Shown here piece after piece: positions 15,762 through 24,226 of a DNA stretch of 64,000 nt. How positions within the stretch are numbered: the first letter of the stretch is position 1; each line of letters begins with the position of its first letter. The position numbers were made by a program, and so were the translations under genes. The notes under the pieces were generated by a model. The model worked only from the letters and a program-made list of their open reading frames with translations, searched no databases and was not told the origin of the DNA. Source of the DNA: an uncultured bacterium (GTDB taxonomy: Bacteria > Krumholzibacteriota > Krumholzibacteriia > LZORAL124-64-63); the NCBI GenBank assembly GCA_903912525.1, contig CAIWHK010000032.1, positions 1 to 64,000 of the forward strand, in the 5' to 3' direction.

Positions 15762-16193
15762 TCAGCGCCTCCGGCCGCCGGCGGCCGCGGTCACGGGCTG
15801 GTCCGCCACGAGGCTCAGGTTCACGAAACCCTGCTTCTCGACGGCGGCCATCAGCTTCAGCACGAATCCGTAGGGCACCTCTTCATCGCACCGCAGGTAG
15901 ACCGGGATCGTGGCCTTGTCCGCGGCGTACGGCTCGAGCATCGCCGCCAGGTCGGTCATCGCGACCGCCTGCTCCTGGAAGAACACCTGGCGCGTGGCCG
16001 TGACCGAAATCACCGGGCCTTCCTTGACGATCACGTCGCGCGTCTCGGTCTCCGGAAGGTTGACCTCGACGCCGCCCTGGATGTAGGGCGCGGTCAGCAT
16101 GAAGATGATGAGCATGCACAGCACCACGTCGACCAGCGGCGTGATGTTGATCGCGGCCATCGGCGGGTAGCGGCGACGGCGCAGCGCAGCCAT
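15762..16193 (-). CDS. tolR: ExbD/TolR-family proton-channel protein
   Basis: A 143-residue protein with one transmembrane helix near residues 18-38, INITPLVDVVLCMLIIFMLT, which carries the essential Asp of ExbD/TolR. A periplasmic domain of about 100 residues follows. With TolQ it uses the proton motive force to energise TolA. The start at 16193 (MAALRRRR) overlaps the tolQ stop; the basic N-terminus is the cytoplasmic end. It is separated from tolA by one base. The family name is firm; TolR rather than ExbD follows from the operon. Confidence 0.93.
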   Translation of the reverse strand: MAALRRRRYPPMAAINITPLVDVVLCMLIIFMLTAPYIQGGVEVNLPETETRDVIVKEGPVISVTATRQVFFQEQAVAMTDLAAMLEPYAADKATIPVYLRCDEEVPYGFVLKLMAAVEKQGFVNLSLVADQPVTAAAGGRRR

Positions 16194-16909
16194 CAGCGCG
16201 CCTCCCGGGGATGCCCGTCCCCGTGCCGCGCCGAGTCGGCCTGCCCGGCCGATTCCTCGAGGATATTGCGCAGCCGCTCGAATTCGTTCGTGATCAGGTC
16301 GATCCGGCGCACCAACAGGTTGTAGAACACCACGGCCGGGATCGCGGCCGCCAGGCCGGCGACCGTCGTGATCAGCGCCTCGGCGATGCCCGGCGCCACC
16401 ACGGTCAGGTTGGCGCTGTGCATCGAGGCCATGCTCCAGAAACTGGTCATGATGCCCCACACCGTGCCCAGCAGGCCCATGAACGGGGCGACCGTCACGG
16501 TGGTCGAGAGAACGACCACGTAGCGTTCGAGATGCTCGATCTCGAGGTACGAGGTGCGCTCGCAGGCGCGGCGCACACCCTCGAGGTCGCGCGCGCCGGC
16601 CGCCTCACCCATCACGTTGCACAGCGGCAGGTCGGGGTTGGCCTGGCACCAGGCCAGGAAGTCGCGCCGGGAATACTGGCCGGCGAGCCAACGCTCGCAG
16701 TTCCCCCAGAAGGCGGCGTGGCCCTTCCGGACGCGCGCCAGGGTCCGCGTCTTGTCGATGTAGATGGCCCACGACAGCACGGACCCGACCAGCAGCAGGA
16801 ACAGGATCATCTTGCCGAAGAAGGTCGACGTGTTGATGAGGGTCATGACGTCGCCCGCGGTCAGCGCGCCGAGGACAGGCGCCGGCATGGCGGCGAAGGT
16901 GAAGGCCAT
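16193..16909 (-). CDS. tolQ: MotA/TolQ/ExbB proton-channel family protein
   Basis: A 238-residue inner-membrane protein with helices near 25-45, 140-165 and 185-205. The conserved segments VAPFMGLLGTVWGIMTSF and APGIAEALITTVAGLAAAIP are the TolQ/ExbB signatures. It forms the ring that surrounds TolR. The start at 16909 (MAFTFAAMPAPV) has GGAGG five bases upstream. It is the first gene of the tolQRAB-pal-cpoB set; no clear promoter is visible in the 198 bases before it. That stretch holds two GC-rich hairpins (16979-16997 and 17000-17018) without T tails. Confidence 0.93.
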   Translation of the reverse strand: MAFTFAAMPAPVLGALTAGDVMTLINTSTFFGKMILFLLLVGSVLSWAIYIDKTRTLARVRKGHAAFWGNCERWLAGQYSRRDFLAWCQANPDLPLCNVMGEAAGARDLEGVRRACERTSYLEIEHLERYVVVLSTTVTVAPFMGLLGTVWGIMTSFWSMASMHSANLTVVAPGIAEALITTVAGLAAAIPAVVFYNLLVRRIDLITNEFERLRNILEESAGQADSARHGDGHPREAR

Positions 16910-17107
16910 GGGCCCTCCTAGGCGGAGCGGGGTGCGGTGGTCGGTTGGCCGGTCGCGCTCCATCTTGACCGGATCCGCCCGGACCCTCCTGGTCCGGCGC
17001 CGCCGCCGGTGGCGGCGGAAGCAGGCGAGGCGCGCCGTGTCACGGCGCCCGGGTCTCGTCTACCCGGAAGATGGCGTCCGGTTCCCGCGAACGCCAGAGA
17101 GGCAGCG

Positions 17108-17485
17108 TCACGCCTCCGCGCGGAGGGCCCGCAGGGAGAACGCGTGCTCGAAATCGAACTTGTCGATGAAATCGCTGAGCGAATCCCGCTCGCGCCGGTC
17201 CATCAGCCCGGCATCCACCAGGTGGTAGACGGCGCGGCCGAAATCGAGCGTGTTGCGCACGCCCCAGGCCCGGAACACCTCCGGGGCCATCACCCCGAAG
17301 CGTTCCCGTCCCAGTTCCTTGACGGCCTCCAGGAGGTCCTCGCCCGTCACGTGGCCCGGCTCGGGGCGGGCGCTGACGGCCTGTTCGAGCGCTTCCAGGA
17401 CGAAGAAATAGGCGTCCGCGCGGAACACGCCGCGGCGCCCGGCCAGGTCGTGGATCGTCTGCAGCAGTTCCAGGGTGTCGCTCAC
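17108..17485 (-). CDS. Minf_1886-family protein
   Basis: A 125-residue soluble protein of unknown function. It matches the Minf_1886 family in the patterns RADAYFFVLEALEQ, HVTGEDLLEAVKELGRERFG, FRAWGVRNTLDFG and the final DSLSDFIDKFDFEHAF. It is conserved across several phyla with LPS-type envelopes and is presumed cytoplasmic. The GTG at 17485 has AAGGA nine bases upstream. It lies 66 bases after bshA with no terminator in between, so it may be the last gene of the bacillithiol transcript. A role with bacillithiol is speculation. Confidence 0.75.
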   Translation of the reverse strand: MSDTLELLQTIHDLAGRRGVFRADAYFFVLEALEQAVSARPEPGHVTGEDLLEAVKELGRERFGVMAPEVFRAWGVRNTLDFGRAVYHLVDAGLMDRRERDSLSDFIDKFDFEHAFSLRALRAEA

Positions 17486-17551
17486 ATCTCACGTCCTTCG
17501 GCGCGCCGGTCGGGGCGGCCTGCAGTCATTGTAGGCCCGGTCCGGGATCTG

Positions 17552-18715
17552 TCAACCGTCGCGGCGGAAGGTCGCCCGCAGGGGCCCCGGGGCCAGCAGG
17601 CGGTCGTACAGGTCCAGGTATTTCTTCACGACGCAGGGCGCGCCGAAGTCCCCGGCCGCATCGCGGCGGGCCTCCTCGGCCATGTGCTGGCGCAGGGCGT
17701 CGTCGCCCAGCACGCGCAGGGCGGCGGCGACCATTCCGTCGATGTCGTCCGGGTCGCGCAGGAAGCCGTTGATCCCGTCGTGGATGAATTCCCCCGCCCC
17801 GCCCCGGCTGGTGGCCAGGGGCACGACGCCGCAGGCCATGGCTTCGAGCGCGACCAGCCCGAAGGACTCGTGGAGCGACGGCAGCAACAGCAGGTCGCAG
17901 GCCGGCAGCAGGTCCTCCAGCCCCGTGACCGCGCCGAGGTGGATGACCCGGTCCTGCAACCCGCGCTCACGGACCATCTCGCGCACCGTCGTCATCTCCG
18001 GGCCGTCGCCGATCAGCAGCAGCTTTGCCGGGCACGCCGCCGCAACGCGCGCGAAGACGTCGATGACAGCCGGCGTATTCTTCACCTTGCGGAAGTTCGA
18101 GGCATGCACGAGGAGCTTCTCGTCGGGCTGCGCGAACCGCGCGCGCACGGCGGGATCGTCCTTCGGCGTGTACAACCGGGCGTCGACAAAGTTGGGAATC
18201 ACCTCGATGTCCTCGCCGCAGCTGAACACACGAACAGTCTCGTCGCGCAGGAACGTCGACACCGCGGTCACGGCGTCGCTCTGTTCGATGAGGAAGCGCG
18301 TGATCGGGAAGAACGACGGTTCCTGCCCCACCAGCGTGATGTCGGTGCCGTGCAGCGTCGTGACGATCTTCACGCGGCCGGGCGGCAGCATCTGGCGAGC
18401 CAGGTACGCTCCCGCGGCGTGCGGGATCGCGTAGTGGACGTGCAGGATGTCCAACCCGCAGCGCAACGCCACGTCGTGCATCGTCGAGGCGAGGCTCAGC
18501 GTGTACGGCGAGTGCTGGAAGAGCGGGTACTGCGGCAGTTCGACCGGGTGGTAGAAGATGTTCTGGTGGTAGTTCTCCAGCCGGAACGGAAGATGGGTCG
18601 CGATGAAGTGGATCTCGCAGCCCATGCGCGCCAGGTGCAGGCCCAGTTCGCTGGCCACGACCCCGCTGCCGCCCTGGCTCGGATAGCAGGTGATGCCTAT
18701 CGCCGGCATGCGCAT
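17552..18715 (-). CDS. bshA: N-acetyl-alpha-D-glucosaminyl L-malate synthase
   Basis: A 387-residue GT4 glycosyltransferase, the first step of bacillithiol synthesis, joining GlcNAc from UDP-GlcNAc to L-malate. Family markers are the N-terminal GITCYPSQGGSGVVASELG, HVHYAIPHAAGAYLAR and the C-terminal nucleotide-binding HESFGLVALEAMACGVVPLA with SRGGAGEFI. The length is typical. Its ATG overlaps the bshB1 stop (TGATG), giving tight coupling. It is third in the order bshC-bshB1-bshA. A generic GT4 role is less likely given the neighbours. Confidence 0.93.
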   Translation of the reverse strand: MRMPAIGITCYPSQGGSGVVASELGLHLARMGCEIHFIATHLPFRLENYHQNIFYHPVELPQYPLFQHSPYTLSLASTMHDVALRCGLDILHVHYAIPHAAGAYLARQMLPPGRVKIVTTLHGTDITLVGQEPSFFPITRFLIEQSDAVTAVSTFLRDETVRVFSCGEDIEVIPNFVDARLYTPKDDPAVRARFAQPDEKLLVHASNFRKVKNTPAVIDVFARVAAACPAKLLLIGDGPEMTTVREMVRERGLQDRVIHLGAVTGLEDLLPACDLLLLPSLHESFGLVALEAMACGVVPLATSRGGAGEFIHDGINGFLRDPDDIDGMVAAALRVLGDDALRQHMAEEARRDAAGDFGAPCVVKKYLDLYDRLLAPGPLRATFRRDG

Positions 18716-19485
18716 CAGCGCCACGGCCCGGTCGGCAGGTCGGCAAGGACCGGTACCTGTTGCGTCGTCAGGGCCTCTGCGTAGGCCGTGCCTGACTGTC
18801 GCCCCCAGCGCCTTGCGCGGTCCTCGATGCGCTGCAGGAACGCCGGGTCGTTGATGACCGTGGCGCGGCGGCCGTCGTCGCGCCGCAACTGGCTGCGGTA
18901 GCACGCCAGTGCCTCGAGTTTCCGCTCCCAGTGCGCGCTGATGTCGAACAGCAGCGACGGGCGGCCGTCCTCGGGCGTGACGTGGGCCACGGTGACGGTC
19001 TCCCAGCGGTCGGCGGCCTCGGGAAGCGCGTCCGCGCCGTGCAGGCGCAGCGGCGGCGACACGGGCTGCCACGTCGCCAACCGCGAGAGAAAGACAGCTC
19101 GGGCCACGAGGCCGGGTGTCGCCTGGTGGTCCGGGTGGCGCAATGGCTCGGGTGCGGTCACCAGCCAGGTCGGCCTGAGCCTGCGAATGACCGCAACCAC
19201 GGCCGCAACCTGCCCCTGGTCGTTGGCGTCGATGAAGCCGTCCGGCAGCTGCAACTGGACGCGCCCGGTCAGCCCCAGGACCTTCGCGGCGGCTACCGAT
19301 TCCTCCCACCGTTCCTGCGGTTCCGCATTCGTGCCGAGCTCGCCGCGGGTCAACTCCAGGGCCCAGACGCGCCGGCCCTGCGCGCACAGGGCCGCGAGCA
19401 GCCCGCCAACGCCGATCTCGGCGTCGTCCGGGTGCGGGGAAACCACCAGCAGGTCGCAGGCGGGCTGCGTGTCGTTGAGAATCAT
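18715..19485 (-). CDS. bshB1: Bacillithiol biosynthesis deacetylase (BshB1)
   Basis: A 256-residue PIG-L family zinc deacetylase. The metal-binding SPHPDDAEIGVGG is at residues about 16-28 and the second-site HPDH is near 126. A Cys/Arg-rich C-terminus follows. It removes the acetyl group from GlcNAc-malate to give GlcN-malate. It is flanked by bshC (36 bases upstream) and bshA (overlapping). The BshB1 rather than BshB2 or Mca label is by context. Confidence 0.9.
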   Translation of the reverse strand: MILNDTQPACDLLVVSPHPDDAEIGVGGLLAALCAQGRRVWALELTRGELGTNAEPQERWEESVAAAKVLGLTGRVQLQLPDGFIDANDQGQVAAVVAVIRRLRPTWLVTAPEPLRHPDHQATPGLVARAVFLSRLATWQPVSPPLRLHGADALPEAADRWETVTVAHVTPEDGRPSLLFDISAHWERKLEALACYRSQLRRDDGRRATVINDPAFLQRIEDRARRWGRQSGTAYAEALTTQQVPVLADLPTGPWR

Positions 19486-19521
19486 CGGGACCCCATCGGG
19501 ATGTCGAGTCGTCGTCGCGCT

Positions 19522-21060
19522 TCAGGAGACAACGTACTCTCGCCACTGCCCCATCGCACCGCGCGACAGGTGCTCGCACGCCGCGTCGATGACGGCGCTC
19601 GCCAGGTCGTCCCCCCACACGGCCGCGGCCGCGGCCAGGGCCAGCCGGCGCTCCTGCCTCTGGCCGTCAGGGAAGACGCAGGCCGGGACCGCGCCCGCCG
19701 CCAGCTGCCACTGCCGGCGGCCTTCGTCCCGGAACAGCGCGGCAATGCCGCGCCGCCAGCGACGCGCGCGCCCCGCAGCCAGCGCCTCGGCACGGCCGTC
19801 GGCGACGCCGAGTTCGGCCGTCAGGGTCCGCCGCAGGTCGGCCGCCGCCCGCACCGCCAATTCGTCCGCAAGCTGCGCGGCCTGCGCGGCCGGTGCCGCC
19901 GCCCCTGCCAGCAGCGCCGCCAGGCGCTCGCCAGGCAGTCCCGCCGGCAAAGCCCAGCCGAACAGGCGCGGCACCAGGGCACAACGGGGCACGCCCAGTT
20001 CGGCATACAGCGGCTCGATCTGCTCCAGGTACGCCCTTTCACCGGGACCCACCACGACCGCGACGGGCCGCAGCAGCCAGTCCTGCACGAGGCTGCGCAG
20101 CATCACGCCCGGACGCAGTTGCGACGGGGCGGGCAGGGCCGCCGTCATCGCGAGCGGCACGCGTCGATCCCCGGCGGCCACGAACAGGTGATGGGCCAGC
20201 GACCGGTCGGAAACCGGGGCGCGGCCCGTCGCAGCAGCGAGGACACGACCCTGCCGGTGCGCCAGTTCGCTGCAGCGTTCGCGAAGAGGGCCCACGGCTC
20301 CGTAGAACGCGGCGGCGGCGGCGTGCAGGTCGGGGTCGTTGCCGCGGACGATCGCCAGCGGCTGCCCCGTGAATACGCGCTGCAAGGCCGCGACGTTCAG
20401 CCGGGACCAGGACCAGTTCTCGCGCAGGGCGCACCCCCACATCGACGCCAGGTCCGCGGCCAGGACGGTTGCTCCGGGCCCGGTGGCCAGCCGTTCCAGC
20501 AGCGCGGCCCCGGGGGCGCACCAGCGCGCCGACGCCGTTGCGCCGACCAGCGGCCGGCCGAGGTTTCCGGCGCGCGCAGAGACGCGGCCCTCGGCGCGGA
20601 CAAGGGTGTCCAGCGCCGGATCCCAGCCGACGGGCGCGAGCGCCTCGACCAGGTCGTCGTCATCGTCCCCGCACCAGAACACCGCCAGGGTCGGGAGGCC
20701 GGCGTCGTTGCGCAGGCGGGCCAGCGCGATCGCGGTCGCGACCTTGTGCAGCGTCAGGAGCGGGCCACCCAGGAATCCGGGCTGCTGGCCCGTCACCACG
20801 ATATCGCACGCGCCGGCAGCCATGCCGGACAGTCTGCCGGCGTCCCAGCCGTCAGTCAGGCCATCCCGGCTGCGGGCGGCGCGCCACGGGCCGCCATCGT
20901 GGGCGGCGAACAGGGGGGCAGGCCCGGCGCACGACGGGGCTGACAGCGCGCGGCTTGTCTCGGCGGCCCCGCCGGCTTGCGCTCCGTTCAGCCACGCGGC
21001 GAACAGCACGCCCTGCTCCGGCGTCCCCAGCAGAGCGCCGCTCTTCCAGGCAAGGCTCAC
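19522..21060 (-). CDS. bshC: Bacillithiol biosynthesis cysteine-adding enzyme BshC
   Basis: A 512-residue protein. The BshC signature VVTGQQPGFLGGPLLTLHKV begins at about residue 89, followed by AVFWCGDDDDDL, the equivalent of the VFWmA(S/T)EDHD motif. A C-terminal helical tail is rich in Ala/Arg. It is the putative ligase that adds cysteine to GlcN-malate. The GTG start overlaps the methyltransferase stop by four bases (GTGA). Composition and length match the family. Together with bshB1 and bshA it makes a complete bacillithiol pathway. Confidence 0.9.
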   Translation of the reverse strand: MSLAWKSGALLGTPEQGVLFAAWLNGAQAGGAAETSRALSAPSCAGPAPLFAAHDGGPWRAARSRDGLTDGWDAGRLSGMAAGACDIVVTGQQPGFLGGPLLTLHKVATAIALARLRNDAGLPTLAVFWCGDDDDDLVEALAPVGWDPALDTLVRAEGRVSARAGNLGRPLVGATASARWCAPGAALLERLATGPGATVLAADLASMWGCALRENWSWSRLNVAALQRVFTGQPLAIVRGNDPDLHAAAAAFYGAVGPLRERCSELAHRQGRVLAAATGRAPVSDRSLAHHLFVAAGDRRVPLAMTAALPAPSQLRPGVMLRSLVQDWLLRPVAVVVGPGERAYLEQIEPLYAELGVPRCALVPRLFGWALPAGLPGERLAALLAGAAAPAAQAAQLADELAVRAAADLRRTLTAELGVADGRAEALAAGRARRWRRGIAALFRDEGRRQWQLAAGAVPACVFPDGQRQERRLALAAAAAVWGDDLASAVIDAACEHLSRGAMGQWREYVVS

Positions 21061-21839
21061 GTCAGCGTCCCTTTCCGGTAGGCCAACAGCCAGCGTGACC
21101 CCTGGCCCACCGGCACTCCGTCGTAGTCGCCGGCCGAGGCGACGCGCCGCAGCCCGCCACCGGCGGCCATGGTGTCCAGTTCGTCCAGTGTGTAGAGCGC
21201 CACCGATTCCTCGTACCGCAGGCCGTCGGCCGTGACGCCCAGCGACGCGGCCGCCTCTTCGTGCGCGGCGACCGGCGCCAACGTCACCGCCTTGACGACG
21301 CGCCGACCCTCGACATCGAGGCGACGGACTTCGGTCACGACCAGGGGACCGGCGACGCGCGTGCGCTCGAGGGGGCCATCGGCCAGTTCGCCCATCACGC
21401 GCCCGGCGTCAAGGTAATCGAGGAACCAGTGCCCGCCCGGCGCCAAGGCGCGTGCGATGCCGCCCACCACCTCCGCATCGCCGTCACGGCCGAAGTAGCC
21501 GAAGGCCGTGAACAGCGACAGTACGGCCCCGCAGGCGCCTTCGCGCACCGGCAGGCGGGACATGTCCGCGCGCACGAGCGGCGCTCCCTGCCCCCGGGCC
21601 GCCATCAGCAGGGGCCACGACAGGTCGAGCCCGATCGCCGTGTACCCGGCCGCGCGCAACGGGGCCAGGTGCCGGCCGTCGCCGCAGCCGAGGTCCAGCA
21701 CCGCCAGCCCGCGCCCGTCGTCCAGCGACGCCAACCGGGGCAGCAACTCGAGGCAGCGTTGCGCCTCGGCCTGGTCGCGGTGCGCGTACAGGACCGGATA
21801 GAACGCGCCGAAGGCCGCCCTGTACCAGGGCTCAGCCAC
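21057..21839 (-). CDS. Class I SAM-dependent methyltransferase, candidate N-methyl-bacillithiol synthase
   Basis: A 260-residue Rossmann methyltransferase. Motif I is VLDLGCGDGRHLAPL, the acidic end of strand 2 is AIGLDLSW, motif II/III is [20 protein letters not shown], and ALAPGGHWFLDYLDAG follows. The start is the GTG at 21839, which overlaps the nadB stop by eight bases; the end overlaps bshC by four. That tight coupling to bshC makes a thiol-related methylation attractive, since Chlorobium makes N-methyl-bacillithiol with a SAM-dependent enzyme. The substrate is inferred from context only; other small-molecule methylations are possible. Confidence 0.85.
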   Translation of the reverse strand: MAEPWYRAAFGAFYPVLYAHRDQAEAQRCLELLPRLASLDDGRGLAVLDLGCGDGRHLAPLRAAGYTAIGLDLSWPLLMAARGQGAPLVRADMSRLPVREGACGAVLSLFTAFGYFGRDGDAEVVGGIARALAPGGHWFLDYLDAGRVMGELADGPLERTRVAGPLVVTEVRRLDVEGRRVVKAVTLAPVAAHEEAAASLGVTADGLRYEESVALYTLDELDTMAAGGGLRRVASAGDYDGVPVGQGSRWLLAYRKGTLT

Positions 21840-23499
21840 CGGTCGCCCCCGGGGCTTCCGAACATGTCTCACCGGCCAGCGGCACGCCGCGGCAAATGAC
21901 GGTGTCCACGGCGGCGGGCAGGCGATCGGGATGGTCGAGGGTGTAGTGCAGGCCGCGGCTCTCCGGACGCGAGAGAGCGCAGATAACGATGAGCTCGCCC
22001 AGCAGCGCGATGTTGGCCAGTTCGGCAACTTCAGGTGTCGGCGCCGTGCGCCGGCGGACCGTCTCGACGGTGCGCCGGATGGCGCGCACGCGGCCGAGGG
22101 CGATTTCGAGCCGCTCGCGATCGCGCACAATGCCGACATAGTCCCACATCACGCGCCGCAGTTCGTCCCAGTCGTGCTCGAGCACGACCGGCAGCGTACC
22201 GAGGCCGCCGAGCGAGGCAGACGGCGCCGGCACGGGCACGATCGGCAGCCTGGCGCCGAACAGGCGAGGCTCGGCCGCCACCGCGGCGGCGGCGCGCTCG
22301 GCGAAGTACACCGCTTCGAGCAGGGAATTGCTCGCCAGTCGATTGGCCCCGTGGATCCCCGTGCAGGCCGTTTCGCCGATCGCGAACAACCCGGGGAGCG
22401 TGGTGCGCGCGTCGAGGTCGACCGCGACACCGCCGCACATGTAGTGCGCCGCCGGCACGACCGGGATCGGTTCGCCCGCCATGTCGAGACCGAAGCGGCG
22501 GCAGGCGGCGACCAGGTTCGGGAAGCGGGCCTCGACCATGGCGCGGTCGAGGTGCCGCAGGTCGAGGTACACGCAGTTCTCGCCGCTGGCCTTCATCTCC
22601 TGGTCGATCGCGCGCGCAACCGCATCGCGCGGCGCCAGGTCGGCCTGCGGGTGGTGGCGCGCCATGAAGCGCACGCCGCGGTGGTTGATCAGGACGGCGC
22701 CTTCGCCGCGCACCGCCTCGCTGATCAGGAAACTCTTGGCTTCGGCATGGAACAGGCAGGTCGGGTGGAACTGCACGAACTCGAGGTTGCGCAGTTCGGC
22801 GCCGGCGCGGAAGGCCATCGCCAGCCCGTCGCCGGTCGCGATGTCGGGGTTGCTCGTGTAGAGGTAGACCTTGCCGCACCCACCGGTGGCCAGTACGACA
22901 GCATCGGCCAGGTGCAGCACGACGCGCCGCGTGCGACGGTCGAGCACGCGGGCGCCGACAATGCGCGCGGAAGCGTCGCCGTCGAGCCCCACCTCGCCGC
23001 CGCGCACCAGTTCGAGCCCCATATGGTCCTCGTCGACGGTGATGTTCGCGTGCGCATTGCAGGCGGCCAGCAACCGCTCCTCGATCTCGCGCCCGGTCAG
23101 GTCGCGGCAATGGAGTACGCGGCGCTGGGTATGGCCGCCCTCGCGCCCCAGCGCCAGTCCGCCATCCGCCTCGCGGCTGAAGTCCACGCCGTACCCCAGC
23201 AGTCGGTCGATCAGGTGCGGGCCCGCTTCGACCATTCGCCGCACCACGTCCTCGCGACACAGCCCGTCCCCCGCCGCAAGGGTATCCTGTACATGAGTCT
23301 CGAAATCATCCAGCGGCGAGACGGCCGCCGCGATGCCCCCCTGGGCGTAATTGGTGCTGCTTTCCCGGCTTTCCTTCTTCGTGACCACGCGCACCGGCCC
23401 GCCCCCGGCCGCCAGCAGGGCGAACTGCAAGCCGGCGATGCCCGAACCGATCACCAGGCAACGGCTGACGACGGTCTCGGGGGCGCTCTGTGACGTCAT
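21832..23499 (-). CDS. nadB: L-aspartate oxidase
   Basis: A 555-residue FAD flavoprotein of the succinate-dehydrogenase/fumarate-reductase fold that makes iminoaspartate for NAD synthesis. The FAD site is CLVIGSGIAGLQFALLAAGG near residue 15. Other features are EGGHTQRRVLHCRDLTG, ATGGCGKVYLYTSNP and DGLAMAFRAGAELRNLEFVQ with the substrate-binding FHPT. The start at 23499 (MTSQSAPE) lacks a clear ribosome site; a longer in-frame N-terminus to 23616 looks less likely. It is the first gene of the run leading into the methyltransferase and bsh genes. NadA and NadC are not in view. Confidence 0.93.
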   Translation of the reverse strand: MTSQSAPETVVSRCLVIGSGIAGLQFALLAAGGGPVRVVTKKESRESSTNYAQGGIAAAVSPLDDFETHVQDTLAAGDGLCREDVVRRMVEAGPHLIDRLLGYGVDFSREADGGLALGREGGHTQRRVLHCRDLTGREIEERLLAACNAHANITVDEDHMGLELVRGGEVGLDGDASARIVGARVLDRRTRRVVLHLADAVVLATGGCGKVYLYTSNPDIATGDGLAMAFRAGAELRNLEFVQFHPTCLFHAEAKSFLISEAVRGEGAVLINHRGVRFMARHHPQADLAPRDAVARAIDQEMKASGENCVYLDLRHLDRAMVEARFPNLVAACRRFGLDMAGEPIPVVPAAHYMCGGVAVDLDARTTLPGLFAIGETACTGIHGANRLASNSLLEAVYFAERAAAAVAAEPRLFGARLPIVPVPAPSASLGGLGTLPVVLEHDWDELRRVMWDYVGIVRDRERLEIALGRVRAIRRTVETVRRRTAPTPEVAELANIALLGELIVICALSRPESRGLHYTLDHPDRLPAAVDTVICRGVPLAGETCSEAPGATGG

Positions 23500-23650
23500 G
23501 GGGAACCATCCGGGAAGGTGGGGACGGGCCCGGAAGCCGCTGGGATCAAGCACGATGATTGCGCTAAAGGCCCGCGGCCGGCGGTCGATCTCAATTGCGC
23601 CGTGGAACATACACATTCAGGCGGATGTCTGTCCACCAGGAGGATCCAAA

Positions 23651-24226
23651 GTGAAATCCCGTGCCTTGCTGGCCTTTCTCGCCGTTGCGCTGCTGACGAC
23701 CGGTTGCTCGATGAACAACAACAACGAGTGGCAGACGGTCGTCTGCTCGGTGCAGAAGATCAATGACGGCGCGCCCGTCATTTCCGCTGCCGTCAACGCC
23801 GGCGACCCGGCGAATCCGGATGACGACTACGTGCCGCTCGATTTGATCAAGGTGCTGTTCTGGGCGCGGCCCTACAGCGCGGCCTCGACGATCAATTCCG
23901 AAGGCGCCTACAGTTCGTTCATCATCACCGGTTATTCCGCCGTCTGGACGCCGGGCCCGAACGCCCCGGCCGAACTGACGACGTACAACGTGCCCCGCAG
24001 CAATCTCTCGGCGCGCGTGCCCATCAACGACGAGACCGAAGTCGCCTTCATGCTCTGCCCGCAGGAAATCAAGCAGGAAGCCTGGTACCCCGCGCCCGGA
24101 AGCGCGACCGTGTACACGGCGAACCTGGCCCTGACCTTCTACGGCCACGTCGAAGGCAGCGAGCACGAGGTCGAGGTCCCGGCCGGGACGACGGTGACGT
24201 TCCTGGGCGCGATTTCCGACAACTAG
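23651..24226 (+). CDS. Hypothetical lipoprotein
   Basis: A 191-residue protein on the plus strand. A signal peptide MKSRALLAFLAVALLTTGC places the lipobox Cys at residue 19 (LTTGC), followed by an Asn-rich start (SMNNNNEW) and a domain rich in Val, Tyr and Thr that is probably all beta. There is no motif I recognise. The GTG has AGGAGG eight bases upstream, so it is clearly translated. Its stop codon shares the sequence CTAG with the lpxK stop on the other strand, so the two genes converge with no spacer. I can give no function; it may be a lineage-specific outer-membrane or surface lipoprotein. Confidence 0.75.
   Translation: MKSRALLAFLAVALLTTGCSMNNNNEWQTVVCSVQKINDGAPVISAAVNAGDPANPDDDYVPLDLIKVLFWARPYSAASTINSEGAYSSFIITGYSAVWTPGPNAPAELTTYNVPRSNLSARVPINDETEVAFMLCPQEIKQEAWYPAPGSATVYTANLALTFYGHVEGSEHEVEVPAGTTVTFLGAISDN

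Noticed and set aside
16979-17018. Two strong hairpins ahead of tolQ as terminators
   Set aside because: Both are perfect stems but neither is followed by a T tract on either strand.
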